64,000 nucleotides of DNA, taken from Pedobacter zeae. Lineage in GTDB: Bacteria > Bacteroidota > Bacteroidia > Sphingobacteriales > Sphingobacteriaceae. The stretch lies in contig NZ_JACIEF010000002.1 of the NCBI RefSeq assembly GCF_014196715.1, positions 682,001 to 746,000 on the forward strand. Direction: 5' to 3'. A program made the position numbers and the translations under genes. The notes beneath the pieces are model-generated. The model saw nothing but the letters and a program-made list of their open reading frames with translations, had not been told where the DNA came from and did no database searches. Below, piece by piece: positions 55,401 through 63,332 of the stretch (position 1 is its first letter; each line of letters starts with the position of its first letter).

Positions 55401-56288
55401 TTGCTATCCTTAAATACCTCCGATCTAACGCCTGTAGAACTGCAAAACTACCTGCAGTATGCTATTGCGCCGCGTCCGATTTGCTTTGCCTCAACGGTAG
55501 ATGCTGAAGGCAATATCAATTTGAGCCCCTTCAGTTTCTTTAATATGTTCAGTACCAATCCACCAATCTGTATTTTTTCTCCGGCAAGAAGGGTGAGAGA
55601 TAATACCACCAAGCATACTTTAGAGAATGTTCACCAGGTAAAAGAATGTGTTATCAATATCGTGAATTATGATATGGTACAACAAATGAGCCTGGCCAGT
55701 ACCGAATATGCAAAAGGGGTAAACGAATTCGAAAAGGCAGGATTTACCATGCTCAAATCAGATCTCGTTCAACCGCCAAGAGTGGCCGAAGCTCCTGTGC
55801 AATTGGAGTGTGTGGTAAATGATGTGATTGCCCTTGGAGATAACCATGGGGCAGGAAACCTGGTTCTGGCCGAAATAAAATTAATCCACGTTACCGAAGA
55901 AATATTAGATGAAAATGGTAAAATCGATCAGCATAAGATCGATCTTGTTGCTCGTTTGGGCGGCGATTGGTATTGCAGGGTTACAAAGGACAATCTGTTT
56001 AAGGTAGCAAAGCCTTTGGCTAAATTGGGTATTGGAGTAGACCGTTTACCACAATCGGTCCGATTTTCGAAAGTATTAACCGGAAACGATTTAGGCATGC
56101 TCGGTAATATTGAGCAAATACCCAGCGATGAAGAAATTGACCTGATCAGCACAAATCCGGAGGTTAAAGAAGTTCTTGACGCCACGATTGGCGACAGTAC
56201 CAACCGCGAAAGGGAGCTACATGAGCTGGCTAAAAAATTCCTTAATATGGGCGAGGTAGAATTTGCTTTAAAGATCGTTTTGCTGTAA
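55401..56288 (+). CDS. flavin reductase family protein
   Basis: A 295-residue FMN-binding split-barrel protein. The family motif lies near the start: YAIAPRPICFASTVDAEGNINLSPFSFFNMFSTNPPICIFSP. Flavin-binding and dimerisation segments follow, plus a polar C-terminal ~110 residues not found in the shortest homologues. The start is TTG at 55401, as no ATG lies upstream in frame. Proteins of this kind often neighbour hpd/FAH genes in Bacteroidota. A direct role in the pathway has not been shown from this sequence. Confidence 0.8.
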   Translation: MLSLNTSDLTPVELQNYLQYAIAPRPICFASTVDAEGNINLSPFSFFNMFSTNPPICIFSPARRVRDNTTKHTLENVHQVKECVINIVNYDMVQQMSLASTEYAKGVNEFEKAGFTMLKSDLVQPPRVAEAPVQLECVVNDVIALGDNHGAGNLVLAEIKLIHVTEEILDENGKIDQHKIDLVARLGGDWYCRVTKDNLFKVAKPLAKLGIGVDRLPQSVRFSKVLTGNDLGMLGNIEQIPSDEEIDLISTNPEVKEVLDATIGDSTNRERELHELAKKFLNMGEVEFALKIVLL

Positions 56289-56310
56289 ATTTATTAACTA
56301 AATTTTGTCT

Positions 56311-56916
56311 ATGCATACCATTGTTCAGGTAGATCAATACATTATCAATTCGGCAGAATTTGCCATTCCTATTTTGGATCATTTAAGGAATCTGGTCCAT
56401 AAAGCCGATGCCCGTATTGAAGAGAAAATTAAATGGGGAATGCCTTTCTTCGATTATAAAGGCACAGTTTGTCACATGGCCTCTTTCAAACATCATTGTG
56501 TCTTCGGCTTTTGGAAAGGGTCATTACTGAAAGACGAATATGGGATTTTTAAAGAACGTTCGGAAGCTATGGGCTCATTGGGCAAAATAACTTCTTTTGA
56601 TGATCTTCCTTCTGATGAAATCCTGATCGCCTATATTCAACAGGCCATTCAGTTAAATGAGGATAACATAAAACTGCCTCCAAAACCAAGAACTGCAGAG
56701 AAAAAAGCACTTATAGTACCTGAATATTTTGTGGAAGCATTAAACAAGGTTCCTAAAGCTTTGGCCGTTTTTCAGAATTTTAGCCCTTCAAATAAAAAAG
56801 ATTATGTATCGTGGCTGGAGGAAGCAAAAACAGAAGCTACCCGGACAAAAAGATTGGAAACTACATTAGAATGGCTTGCAGAAGGTAAAACGAGAATGTG
56901 GAAATATAAAAAGTAG
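56311..56916 (+). CDS. DUF1801/YdeI-like protein
   Basis: A 201-residue protein. The first half is a DUF1801 domain (KADARIEEKIKWGMPFFDYKGTVCHMASFKHHCVFGFWKGSLL), an iron-sulfur-assembly-related fold of unknown role. The second half is the YdeI/OmpD-associated type (PEYFVEALNKVPKALAVFQNFSPSNKKDYVSWLEEAKTEATR). The ATG at 56311 is preferred over a TTG two codons upstream. It is found in many Bacteroidota, and its role is unknown. Confidence 0.8.
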   Translation: MHTIVQVDQYIINSAEFAIPILDHLRNLVHKADARIEEKIKWGMPFFDYKGTVCHMASFKHHCVFGFWKGSLLKDEYGIFKERSEAMGSLGKITSFDDLPSDEILIAYIQQAIQLNEDNIKLPPKPRTAEKKALIVPEYFVEALNKVPKALAVFQNFSPSNKKDYVSWLEEAKTEATRTKRLETTLEWLAEGKTRMWKYKK

Positions 56917-56988
56917 GGCTTAATGAAAGATTAGGTTTAGAATGACTGAGTGGATTGAATGAGCTAGGTAGCTTGAACATTCACCTAC

Positions 56989-57534
56989 TTAAAGGATACT
57001 TACAATTTTCATGAAACGGGCTTTGTAATGGCCATCAAGATCGGTAATGGTGACCTGATGTGCTTTTCCCGAAGAAGCATGGATGAATTTGATCCCATTT
57101 TCATCAATGGAATAAACAATGCCTACATGGCCAATTCTTCTTATCCTCGAATTACTGCCGGTAAAAATCAATACATCACCTACTTTGGCATTTTCCAGGC
57201 TGGTTTCTTTACCCACATAACTAAATTCGCGCGAAGACCGGGGAACCTTGAAACCAAAATTACTGAACACATAACTTACAAAACCAGAGCAATCGAAACC
57301 AACTTTTGGATTGCTTGTGGCATAACGGTAAGGGATACCTAACATACTTTTAGCAAAATCGATTAAACTTTCAGATTGCTTAGCCGGGGAATTGTTTAAT
57401 GATTTATCTTCTTTAGGAAGGTTGTTAACCAGCTTTTTAATTAACTCGTGGTATTGGGCAGGAATGATGGTTTGGGCTTTTCCTACCGTGGCAGACAAAA
57501 TGAAAAACGCAATCAGGACTATTATTTTCTTCAT
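56989..57534 (-). CDS. secreted NlpC/P60 family endopeptidase
   Basis: A 181-residue C40 peptidase. Signal peptide MKKIIVLIAFFILSATVGKAQ (start 57534, with a Met eleven codons upstream as alternative). The NlpC/P60 domain (~65-180) has the catalytic Cys82 in VGFDCSGFVSYVF, a His in RRIGHVGIVYS and a third polar residue (His) in FIHASSG. It cleaves peptide bonds in peptidoglycan and is exported to the periplasm or surface. It is part of no visible cluster. Confidence 0.86.
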   Translation of the reverse strand: MKKIIVLIAFFILSATVGKAQTIIPAQYHELIKKLVNNLPKEDKSLNNSPAKQSESLIDFAKSMLGIPYRYATSNPKVGFDCSGFVSYVFSNFGFKVPRSSREFSYVGKETSLENAKVGDVLIFTGSNSRIRRIGHVGIVYSIDENGIKFIHASSGKAHQVTITDLDGHYKARFMKIVSIL

Positions 57535-57600
57535 AAGCTTGGACTCAAAGATATAAAAAATATGCAAAGTCGATTAAAATGTTGAAAATGAGTTGAAATA

Positions 57601-57628
57601 AAAAAGTCCGGATTATTCATCCGGACTT
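57601..57628 (-). terminator. intrinsic terminator after DUF4870 gene
   Basis: AAAGTCCGGAT/ATCCGGACTTT, 11-bp perfect stem, 5-nt loop, with a T run on the minus strand side. Confidence 0.85.
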
Positions 57629-57649
57629 TCAATAAAATATTTGGTTGAG

Positions 57650-58024
57650 TTAAATGCTTGGAAACATCGTTTGAGCCCTATCGCCAATTAAAGGAATAGG
57701 TTTCTTTTCTCCCTGTATCGCGGCAATTAATCCGATAATCCACAATACGAATAGTAAAACCTGAATAACGCGGAGGATGTAATAACTGCCTCCAAAGCCT
57801 GTGGCAAAAATTACAGGAATTAAAAATAAGCTTAGGCCCCAACTTATTACGGTTGACACTAAATGGAAAAGAAGTGTTTGTTTTAGATGATAACGGCTTA
57901 ATTCTGTCTTATTATCTTTATACATGGCAAAATAGGCAATTATCCATCCTATAAACCAAAAGTAACTTACTATTGCAGCACTTTTTCCGTTGTCTGCTGT
58001 TTTAAAAGGAGAATTTGTTTCCAT
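57650..58024 (-). CDS. DUF4870 membrane protein
   Basis: A 124-residue membrane protein of the DUF4870 (tic20-like) family: AAIVSYFWFIGWIIAYFAMYKDNKTELSRYHLKQTLLFHLVS, then two further hydrophobic segments (~58-75 and ~82-108), and the ending EKKPIPLIGD that is common in the family. The topology suggests three or four membrane spans. Function unknown. Confidence 0.85.
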   Translation of the reverse strand: METNSPFKTADNGKSAAIVSYFWFIGWIIAYFAMYKDNKTELSRYHLKQTLLFHLVSTVISWGLSLFLIPVIFATGFGGSYYILRVIQVLLFVLWIIGLIAAIQGEKKPIPLIGDRAQTMFPSI

Positions 58025-58076
58025 AGATTTTTTTAGTTTTTCGATTACAGCTGTAAATTACTAAAAAATTATTGTA

Positions 58077-58778
58077 TTATGGAGTTGTAACGGCTACAGG
58101 TAAAATCTTGCCATTAAAAAATTTCTGCCCGGTTTTTGCAAAATCGGCCACATATTTCCCCATTTCGAAAGCCATTACCGGACTTTGATAACCCGGAAAA
58201 GCAGCTTCGAGCATTTCAGTTTGTGCCGATCCCAAAGCCAGGCAATTGATCTTGATTCCGGTTTCGGCCAATTCAAATGCCAAACATTCGGTTAACGTAT
58301 GTAAGGCCGCTTTACTGGCCGAATAAGCAGAAAGGCCAGGAAACTTAACACTTCCCTGAAAACCACCCATACTGCCGATGTTTACAATATGGCTTCCGCT
58401 TTGCATTAAAGGTAGCAGGTTTTGGATCATCCTGAAATGCGAAATCACATTGCTTTGCAGCATTTCGCCCAGATCAACTTCAGTGGTTTCTAAAAATGGT
58501 TTGTTAATTAAAGCACCGGCATTGTTGATCAGGATATCAATTGTACCCAACCGCTCCCTTAAAAAAGGGATTAGTGCGGCATAATCGTCGTTAACAATGT
58601 CGAATTCTACCGGTAAAAGGGTGCAATCGGGATTGATGCCCCGCGCAATCTCCAGCAGTTTACGTAATTTATCGGCCGAACGGGCAATGGCAACAATTTT
58701 GTTTTCTTTGTGTAAGCTAAACTCTAAAGCTGTTTCAAAACCGATTCCGCTACTGGCACCTGTAATTATAACGTTCAT
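58077..58778 (-). CDS. short-chain dehydrogenase/reductase
   Basis: A 233-residue classical SDR. Cofactor motif TGASSGIG near the N-terminus, DILINNAGAL in the middle, and the catalytic Ser with Tyr152-x3-Lys156 (YSASK). Asp and Asn for NADP or NAD binding are present. The substrate is not predictable. Confidence 0.88.
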   Translation of the reverse strand: MNVIITGASSGIGFETALEFSLHKENKIVAIARSADKLRKLLEIARGINPDCTLLPVEFDIVNDDYAALIPFLRERLGTIDILINNAGALINKPFLETTEVDLGEMLQSNVISHFRMIQNLLPLMQSGSHIVNIGSMGGFQGSVKFPGLSAYSASKAALHTLTECLAFELAETGIKINCLALGSAQTEMLEAAFPGYQSPVMAFEMGKYVADFAKTGQKFFNGKILPVAVTTP

Positions 58779-58836
58779 TAAAAGGAATTAAAAATTATTG
58801 TAAAGTTAAAAGATTAGAATGGTTTTAAAGTACAGA

Positions 58837-59032
58837 ATTGTCCTCGTTTGTAACGAGGATTGCTGAAAATAGTAATTCTATCGCTGATTTGCATATTCAA
58901 ACACAATAAGAATGGCTTAGGGCTTTATTTCTTATATATTTTTTAAGTTTAATTGAGAAAAATGCTTTTTTAATAACATACCTCACATTGCAAATGTGAT
59001 TCTCGTACGTCATCGTTATAAACGAGGACAAT
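58837..59032. repeat. doublet of inverted hairpins (REPIN-like element)
   Basis: The left end ATTGTCCTCGTTTGTAACGA (58837-58856) is inverted at the right (59013-59032) with one mismatch over 20 bases. Each end is itself a hairpin (TCCTCGTT/AACGAGGA). About 155 bp lie between, including a TCACATT/AATGTGA hairpin at 58983-58999. It ends 4 bases before the phhA stop. Confidence 0.65.
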
Positions 59033-59035
59033 AAA

Positions 59036-60817
59036 TCAATCTTCAACAAGTAACTGACTTACCGGGTTTTTAATCACATGTAAGCCATCATTGATCAATT
59101 TGGCGTGGTCTGTTTCTTTACTTGCCTTAATCTCCAGATAGACCTGGATTTCCCTTTCCAGCTGATGATAGATTTTTTTATGATAAACGATTTCGAGTAT
59201 TTCCAATGCACAAAGCCAATCCTGCCTGTGATCTGTTTTTAATTGCGTAAAAATAGCTGCAAGCTGTTCCAGGTTTTCGCCACTTTCCCTGATTTCCCTA
59301 ACTGTTTTATACAAAGTATGCAGTTTTAAGGTTTTATCATCGTAGGTAATTTTATGCGTTTTCTCTCTGCTAATCAAAGTAATTTCTTCATAGGCATCCT
59401 TGTCTGCCGCACCGTTAAACACCGATACAATTTTTTCGCCAACAGCCATATCGTAAGTACCCCATTCCGGTTTAAATAAAGTATTTCCATTGCTTTCGGT
59501 AACGGTGCAATCGTTAAAGGCAATTAAAATCAATTTATCCTTCTCTGTAATGATATCGTTAACTATTCCTTCAACATTAATTCCGCTATCAAACAGGAGC
59601 TCGGCCCGTTTGCCTAGGGTTATCCCTATGTTTTCCAACGCTGTAAGGCTAAAATTTTCAAGTGGCTGGCTGGTGTTTCTGAGTTTGCCTACCGGCGATG
59701 AAAAGCCATCGGCATGGTAATCTTTACCATGACCCTTAAGCTGTTTATTATTAAAAGCCAAAGCCGACGGACCAGTTGTTTTAATAAACGTAACTTCATC
59801 CCCGGCACTGATGCCCATATCGGTAAAAATACCGCTCACCTGTAAGCCTGAACTGTAAACAGCCGTAGCCACATTTTTACAGGCAATGGCTTTCATTACA
59901 CTTTCCGCTCCGCCACGCCTGAAAGCCATGGTATTGGCAAATTGTTCTAACACATCAATCAGGTTTTGAAAGGTTTCAGTAACAAAAAGCTGCGGCTGCG
60001 GCTTAGTAATATCGTATGGGTAATTTACCGTGTCGATATTGTACCAGAGTTTGGCTACATCGCTGTGCATACAGGTGGCACTTTCGCCAATGGAGGAGAG
60101 CAAGCCTGCACCGTAAATTTTAGGGTTTTCTAAAGTGCCAATCAAACCATATTCTACTGTCCACCAGTGTAAACGCCCTAAAAGGGCCATTTCTGAAGGC
60201 TCGCCCATATTTTCGCTGATGTAACGCAGGTTTTTTTCGGCCTGTGCTATTTCGGCAGGATCGGCATCTGCCGCTTCTTTTAAAATAGAAAGCTTCCTGA
60301 TGGCTTCATAAAGTTCGAAATCTTTGGCCGAGAACATGGCTTTTGCCCCGATTGAACCAAAATAGCTGAGGTAATTATTATAATCGGTATCAGCAATAAT
60401 AGGGGCATGGCCGGCACTTTCGTGTATGATATCGGGGGCAGGGGTATATTCGATGTGGTTAATCTGGCGGATATCAGCCGCAATAACCAGCACACGGTAG
60501 GCCTGGTATTCCATAAAAGCAGCCGGAGGAATAAAACCATCAACGGTTACCGCTCCCCAGCCAATTTTACCCAGGTTATCGTTCATGGTCTGCAGGTCAG
60601 GTATATATTCAATACTTAAACCCGCCCTTTGTAAGCCTTTAATGTATGGATAATAAGCAACATTTTTAAGGTAACTGTAATTCTGACGCATTACGTAACG
60701 CCAAACGGCCTGATCGATGGGCGTATATTTTTCGTAATCCTGGGCAACAATAAATTGCTTTAAATGATTGGGCAATTTGGCTACCTGCGCATTATTAAAG
60801 TCATTAAAATGGCTCAT
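59036..60817 (-). CDS. phhA: aromatic amino acid hydroxylase, long form
   Basis: Hydroxylates phenylalanine (to tyrosine) with tetrahydrobiopterin, iron and O2. The protein has 593 residues, twice the usual ~260-300 of bacterial forms. The catalytic domain lies in the first ~320 residues, with the iron ligands His132 and His137 (HESAGHAP) and Glu222 (WTVEYG). The C-terminal ~270 residues (beta-rich, with many Ile/Thr/Glu) are of unknown role. Long forms are known in Bacteroidota. The gene lies about 4 kb beyond the hpd-hmgA-FAH genes. Confidence 0.9.
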   Translation of the reverse strand: MSHFNDFNNAQVAKLPNHLKQFIVAQDYEKYTPIDQAVWRYVMRQNYSYLKNVAYYPYIKGLQRAGLSIEYIPDLQTMNDNLGKIGWGAVTVDGFIPPAAFMEYQAYRVLVIAADIRQINHIEYTPAPDIIHESAGHAPIIADTDYNNYLSYFGSIGAKAMFSAKDFELYEAIRKLSILKEAADADPAEIAQAEKNLRYISENMGEPSEMALLGRLHWWTVEYGLIGTLENPKIYGAGLLSSIGESATCMHSDVAKLWYNIDTVNYPYDITKPQPQLFVTETFQNLIDVLEQFANTMAFRRGGAESVMKAIACKNVATAVYSSGLQVSGIFTDMGISAGDEVTFIKTTGPSALAFNNKQLKGHGKDYHADGFSSPVGKLRNTSQPLENFSLTALENIGITLGKRAELLFDSGINVEGIVNDIITEKDKLILIAFNDCTVTESNGNTLFKPEWGTYDMAVGEKIVSVFNGAADKDAYEEITLISREKTHKITYDDKTLKLHTLYKTVREIRESGENLEQLAAIFTQLKTDHRQDWLCALEILEIVYHKKIYHQLEREIQVYLEIKASKETDHAKLINDGLHVIKNPVSQLLVED

Positions 60818-61098
60818 GGTTATTTATGAAATAAGTTGGTTGGCAGCTAAGTTAGGATGTTGTTTTTATCTTAACAAGAAAGCAGCCGCATAAATTAACA
60901 GGTTAACGTAATAAAGGTTTCGGTAGGTGAAAAAGATAAAGTTGATAAGTTGTTGTTAATAAGAAAGATACTATGGCATTCTGAAAGGAAACTCAGGCCG
61001 GTATGCAGGGTCGTATAAAAAACGGAAATACTGTTTGTCACCTAAGCCGACTGATCTGTAAAGTGCTGCGTTTTCCAAAAAAAGGATAGATGATTGTT
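60818..61098. other. non-coding region before the tandem array
   Basis: AT-rich upstream of phhA. No gene and no clear TAnnTTTG promoter on the minus strand was recognised. It contains no copy of the repeat hairpin, but its right end merges into the array. Confidence 0.4.
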
Positions 61099-61845
61099 GA
61101 TCAGGAAAGGTACTATTGCATTTCATCGTTTGGCTCCGGTTGGGCTGTTTGCTATATCTCCGATGAAAAATCGGAGGATGCCGCTTCCATCCCGTTTAGG
61201 TACAGCGGCTTGTGCTAATGACCTGGTTTTCTTTGCATATCTTTTAAAAACGAAAATAAGAGCATTGTTTTGGCCACTTAAACCCGACTGGTGCGTAAAG
61301 CCCGGAACGAGGTTACGAGTGAGGACTTGAAGCGAAGGCGGGACTGTAGAAGCCCAAAGGCTTGTAGAACTGCTTTCCAAAAAATGGTTTGATTATATAG
61401 GCCATGATAAGGAAAGGTACTGTTGCATTTCATCTGGCGGCTCCGGTCGGGCTGTTTGCTATATCTCCGATGAAAAATCGGAGGATGCCGCTTCTATCCC
61501 GTTTAGGTACAGCGGCTTGTGCTGATGAACCTGGTTTTCTTTGCAATTTCCTATAAAAACGAAAATAGGAGCACTGTTTTGGCCACTTAAACCCGACTGG
61601 TGCGTAAAGCCCGGAACGAGGTTACGAGTGAGGACTTGAAGCGAAGGCGGGGCTATAGAAGCCCAAAGGCTTGTAGAACTGCTTTCCAAAAAATGGTTTG
61701 ATTATATAGGCCATGATCAGGAAAGGTACTGTAGCATTGCATCGGGAGGCTTCGGTCGGGCTGTTTGCTATATCTCCGACGAAAAATCGGAGGATGCCGC
61801 TTCCATCCCGTTTAGGTACAAAGATTGGTACTAATGAACCTCATT
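61099..61845 (+). repeat. tandem repeat array, ~2.4 copies of a ~308-bp unit
   Basis: Copies begin at 61099, 61406 and 61715 (spacing 307 and 309); the third is cut short near 61845. The unit has a CTCCGAT-GAAAA-ATCGGAG hairpin (61158-61176, 61465-61483, 61774-61792), the motif GTTTAGGTAC, a stretch GCGTAAAGCCCGGAACGAGG and GAAGCCCAAAGGCTTGTAG. Short minus-strand frames in the copies start with the same residues only because the DNA is repeated. Related to the array at 24271-24718. Confidence 0.8.
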
Positions 61846-61873
61846 TCTTATATACAACTACCCGCATTGAAAA

Positions 61874-62383
61874 TTAATTTTTCTTCTCTTTTTTACTCCC
61901 GATTTTTTTTACACTGAAAGTAAAGTAGTGCTGGTACAGATAACTAAATATAGCCATTAAAACCGAAACCAGAACCCGCGAAAGCATGGATAGTGTTGGA
62001 TAATCGCGTAAAAGTTCCAGTAAAAACTTTAACAGCACATAATTAGCCAGGATATTGATGAACTGCAGGTTCAAAAACCTAAATAATTGTACCCGGCCTT
62101 TTAGCTCACTGTGCGTAAATATAACGTACTTGTTAAGCAAAAAGCTGGTTGGGATGGCAACGGCATAGTCTACGAGTAATGAGGCCGTTTCTCTTTGCAG
62201 CACAATTATACCAAAATTTACGGCTTCCGTTTTAAAAATGAAAAAGTAAGCAAAGTAATAACTTAAAATGCCCAGCAAGAGTGTGCTGCCACCGGTAGCC
62301 AAATACCTGAAATTATGTAAAGAAATAATTTTTTTAAAAGGTGGGTGAAAAAAATCTATTGCGGCTAAAATGGCGTTACGCAT
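61874..62383 (-). CDS. GtrA family membrane protein
   Basis: A 169-residue membrane protein of the GtrA family (flippase-like, involved in moving or modifying lipid-linked sugars). It has four hydrophobic segments (~30-50, ~70-95, ~108-125, ~135-152). The family hallmarks are FRYLATGGSTLLLG near the N-terminus, and the DYAVAIPTSFLLNKYVIFTHSE and YQHYFTF segments. No partner glycosyltransferase lies adjacent, so the sugar is unknown. Confidence 0.85.
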   Translation of the reverse strand: MRNAILAAIDFFHPPFKKIISLHNFRYLATGGSTLLLGILSYYFAYFFIFKTEAVNFGIIVLQRETASLLVDYAVAIPTSFLLNKYVIFTHSELKGRVQLFRFLNLQFINILANYVLLKFLLELLRDYPTLSMLSRVLVSVLMAIFSYLYQHYFTFSVKKIGSKKEKKN

Positions 62384-62470
62384 TACTTGAAACTGTTCGT
62401 TGTTATTTTTTGGCGCAATTTACAATTAAATTTTTATTGACACCGTAATGGGATCATTTAAGTCTTTTTA

Positions 62471-63157
62471 TTAATGGTTGGTGTAATATGCAGGTTGTGC
62501 TACAAAATCGATCACGGCGCACCAGCTGTACGATGGATGCGGCTGAATGCTCACCCCAACGGTATTCAGTTTATATTTTTGATCGAGCAGATTAAACCGG
62601 TGACCAAGCGAAGGTACCCCACAATCTAGTAATAAATGACATACAATGTCTAAACTGTTCGAATACCCAAAGTCGATATTTTCGCTCATCGCTCTATTGG
62701 GGAAATATTTAGATAAGCGTGTTGAAAACTTATCTCCGTTGCTGCTTTCGTGTGTATCGAGGTTGTTTCGGTTCAGATCCTGGGCATGGCTACGGCTTAA
62801 TGCGGTAAGCTTATCATCGGGATAAAATACAGGTAGATTTTTTATCCCCCTTAAATGTTTTAGTAAAGAGGTATAATAGCTATTGTTACGGGTAATCCGC
62901 AGTTCATTATAATTTCTGTATTGCTTTACCTTAGCGTTGTAGTTATTAATGTAATCTTCTAAAAAAGTGTAATAAAACTTTTCGCCATCAATGCGGATGA
63001 GGTTCATATACATGACCACGTTTTTCTCTTCGTTGGTTAAATAAGAAGCATTTGCTGCGGTATTGGCCCTGCGAAACTCCGCATCTGTCCATTTCTGGGC
63101 ATTTGCATCGGTAACAAAAATTAAGAATATAAGGGTAGGTAGAAGTATTTTACGCAT
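62471..63157 (-). CDS. secreted CAP-domain protein
   Basis: A 228-residue protein with a signal peptide (MRKILLPTLIFLIFVTDANA). The CAP (SCP/PR1) fold occupies ~120-215, with LSRSHAQDLNR, ENIDFGYS and LGHRFNLL, which carry the conserved His, Glu and Asn-type residues. CAP proteins of bacteria are secreted and of variable function. The N-terminal third is specific to this group. Confidence 0.8.
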   Translation of the reverse strand: MRKILLPTLIFLIFVTDANAQKWTDAEFRRANTAANASYLTNEEKNVVMYMNLIRIDGEKFYYTFLEDYINNYNAKVKQYRNYNELRITRNNSYYTSLLKHLRGIKNLPVFYPDDKLTALSRSHAQDLNRNNLDTHESSNGDKFSTRLSKYFPNRAMSENIDFGYSNSLDIVCHLLLDCGVPSLGHRFNLLDQKYKLNTVGVSIQPHPSYSWCAVIDFVAQPAYYTNH

Positions 63158-63265
63158 CTGATGGTTTTCATGGATAACGGCATTTGATGCAAATTATTTT
63201 CCGTTCGGAAATTTAGATCGTGTTTAAGCCACAGCATTTAGCGGTTACAAGCTACAACTAAAATT

Positions 63266-63316
63266 AACCACGAAGGCACAAAGAAATAGCCTTCCTGCCA
63301 TGGTGCCTTCGTGGTT
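63266..63316. repeat. palindromic repeat AACCACGAAGGCAC
   Basis: Perfect 14-bp inverted repeat, AACCACGAAGGCAC (63266-63279) and GTGCCTTCGTGGTT (63303-63316), with a 23-nt loop. It lies downstream of the SDR gene on the minus strand, so it could also act as its terminator, but it lacks a long T run. Confidence 0.6.
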
Positions 63317-63332
63317 GGATAAAAGAGTTGGT

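Noticed and set aside
61123..61689. Two similar short minus-strand frames (both beginning MESSSTSLWAS) in the 61-kb array
   Set aside because: They are alike only because the DNA is tandemly repeated. The third copy does not continue the frame, and no protein family is recognisable.
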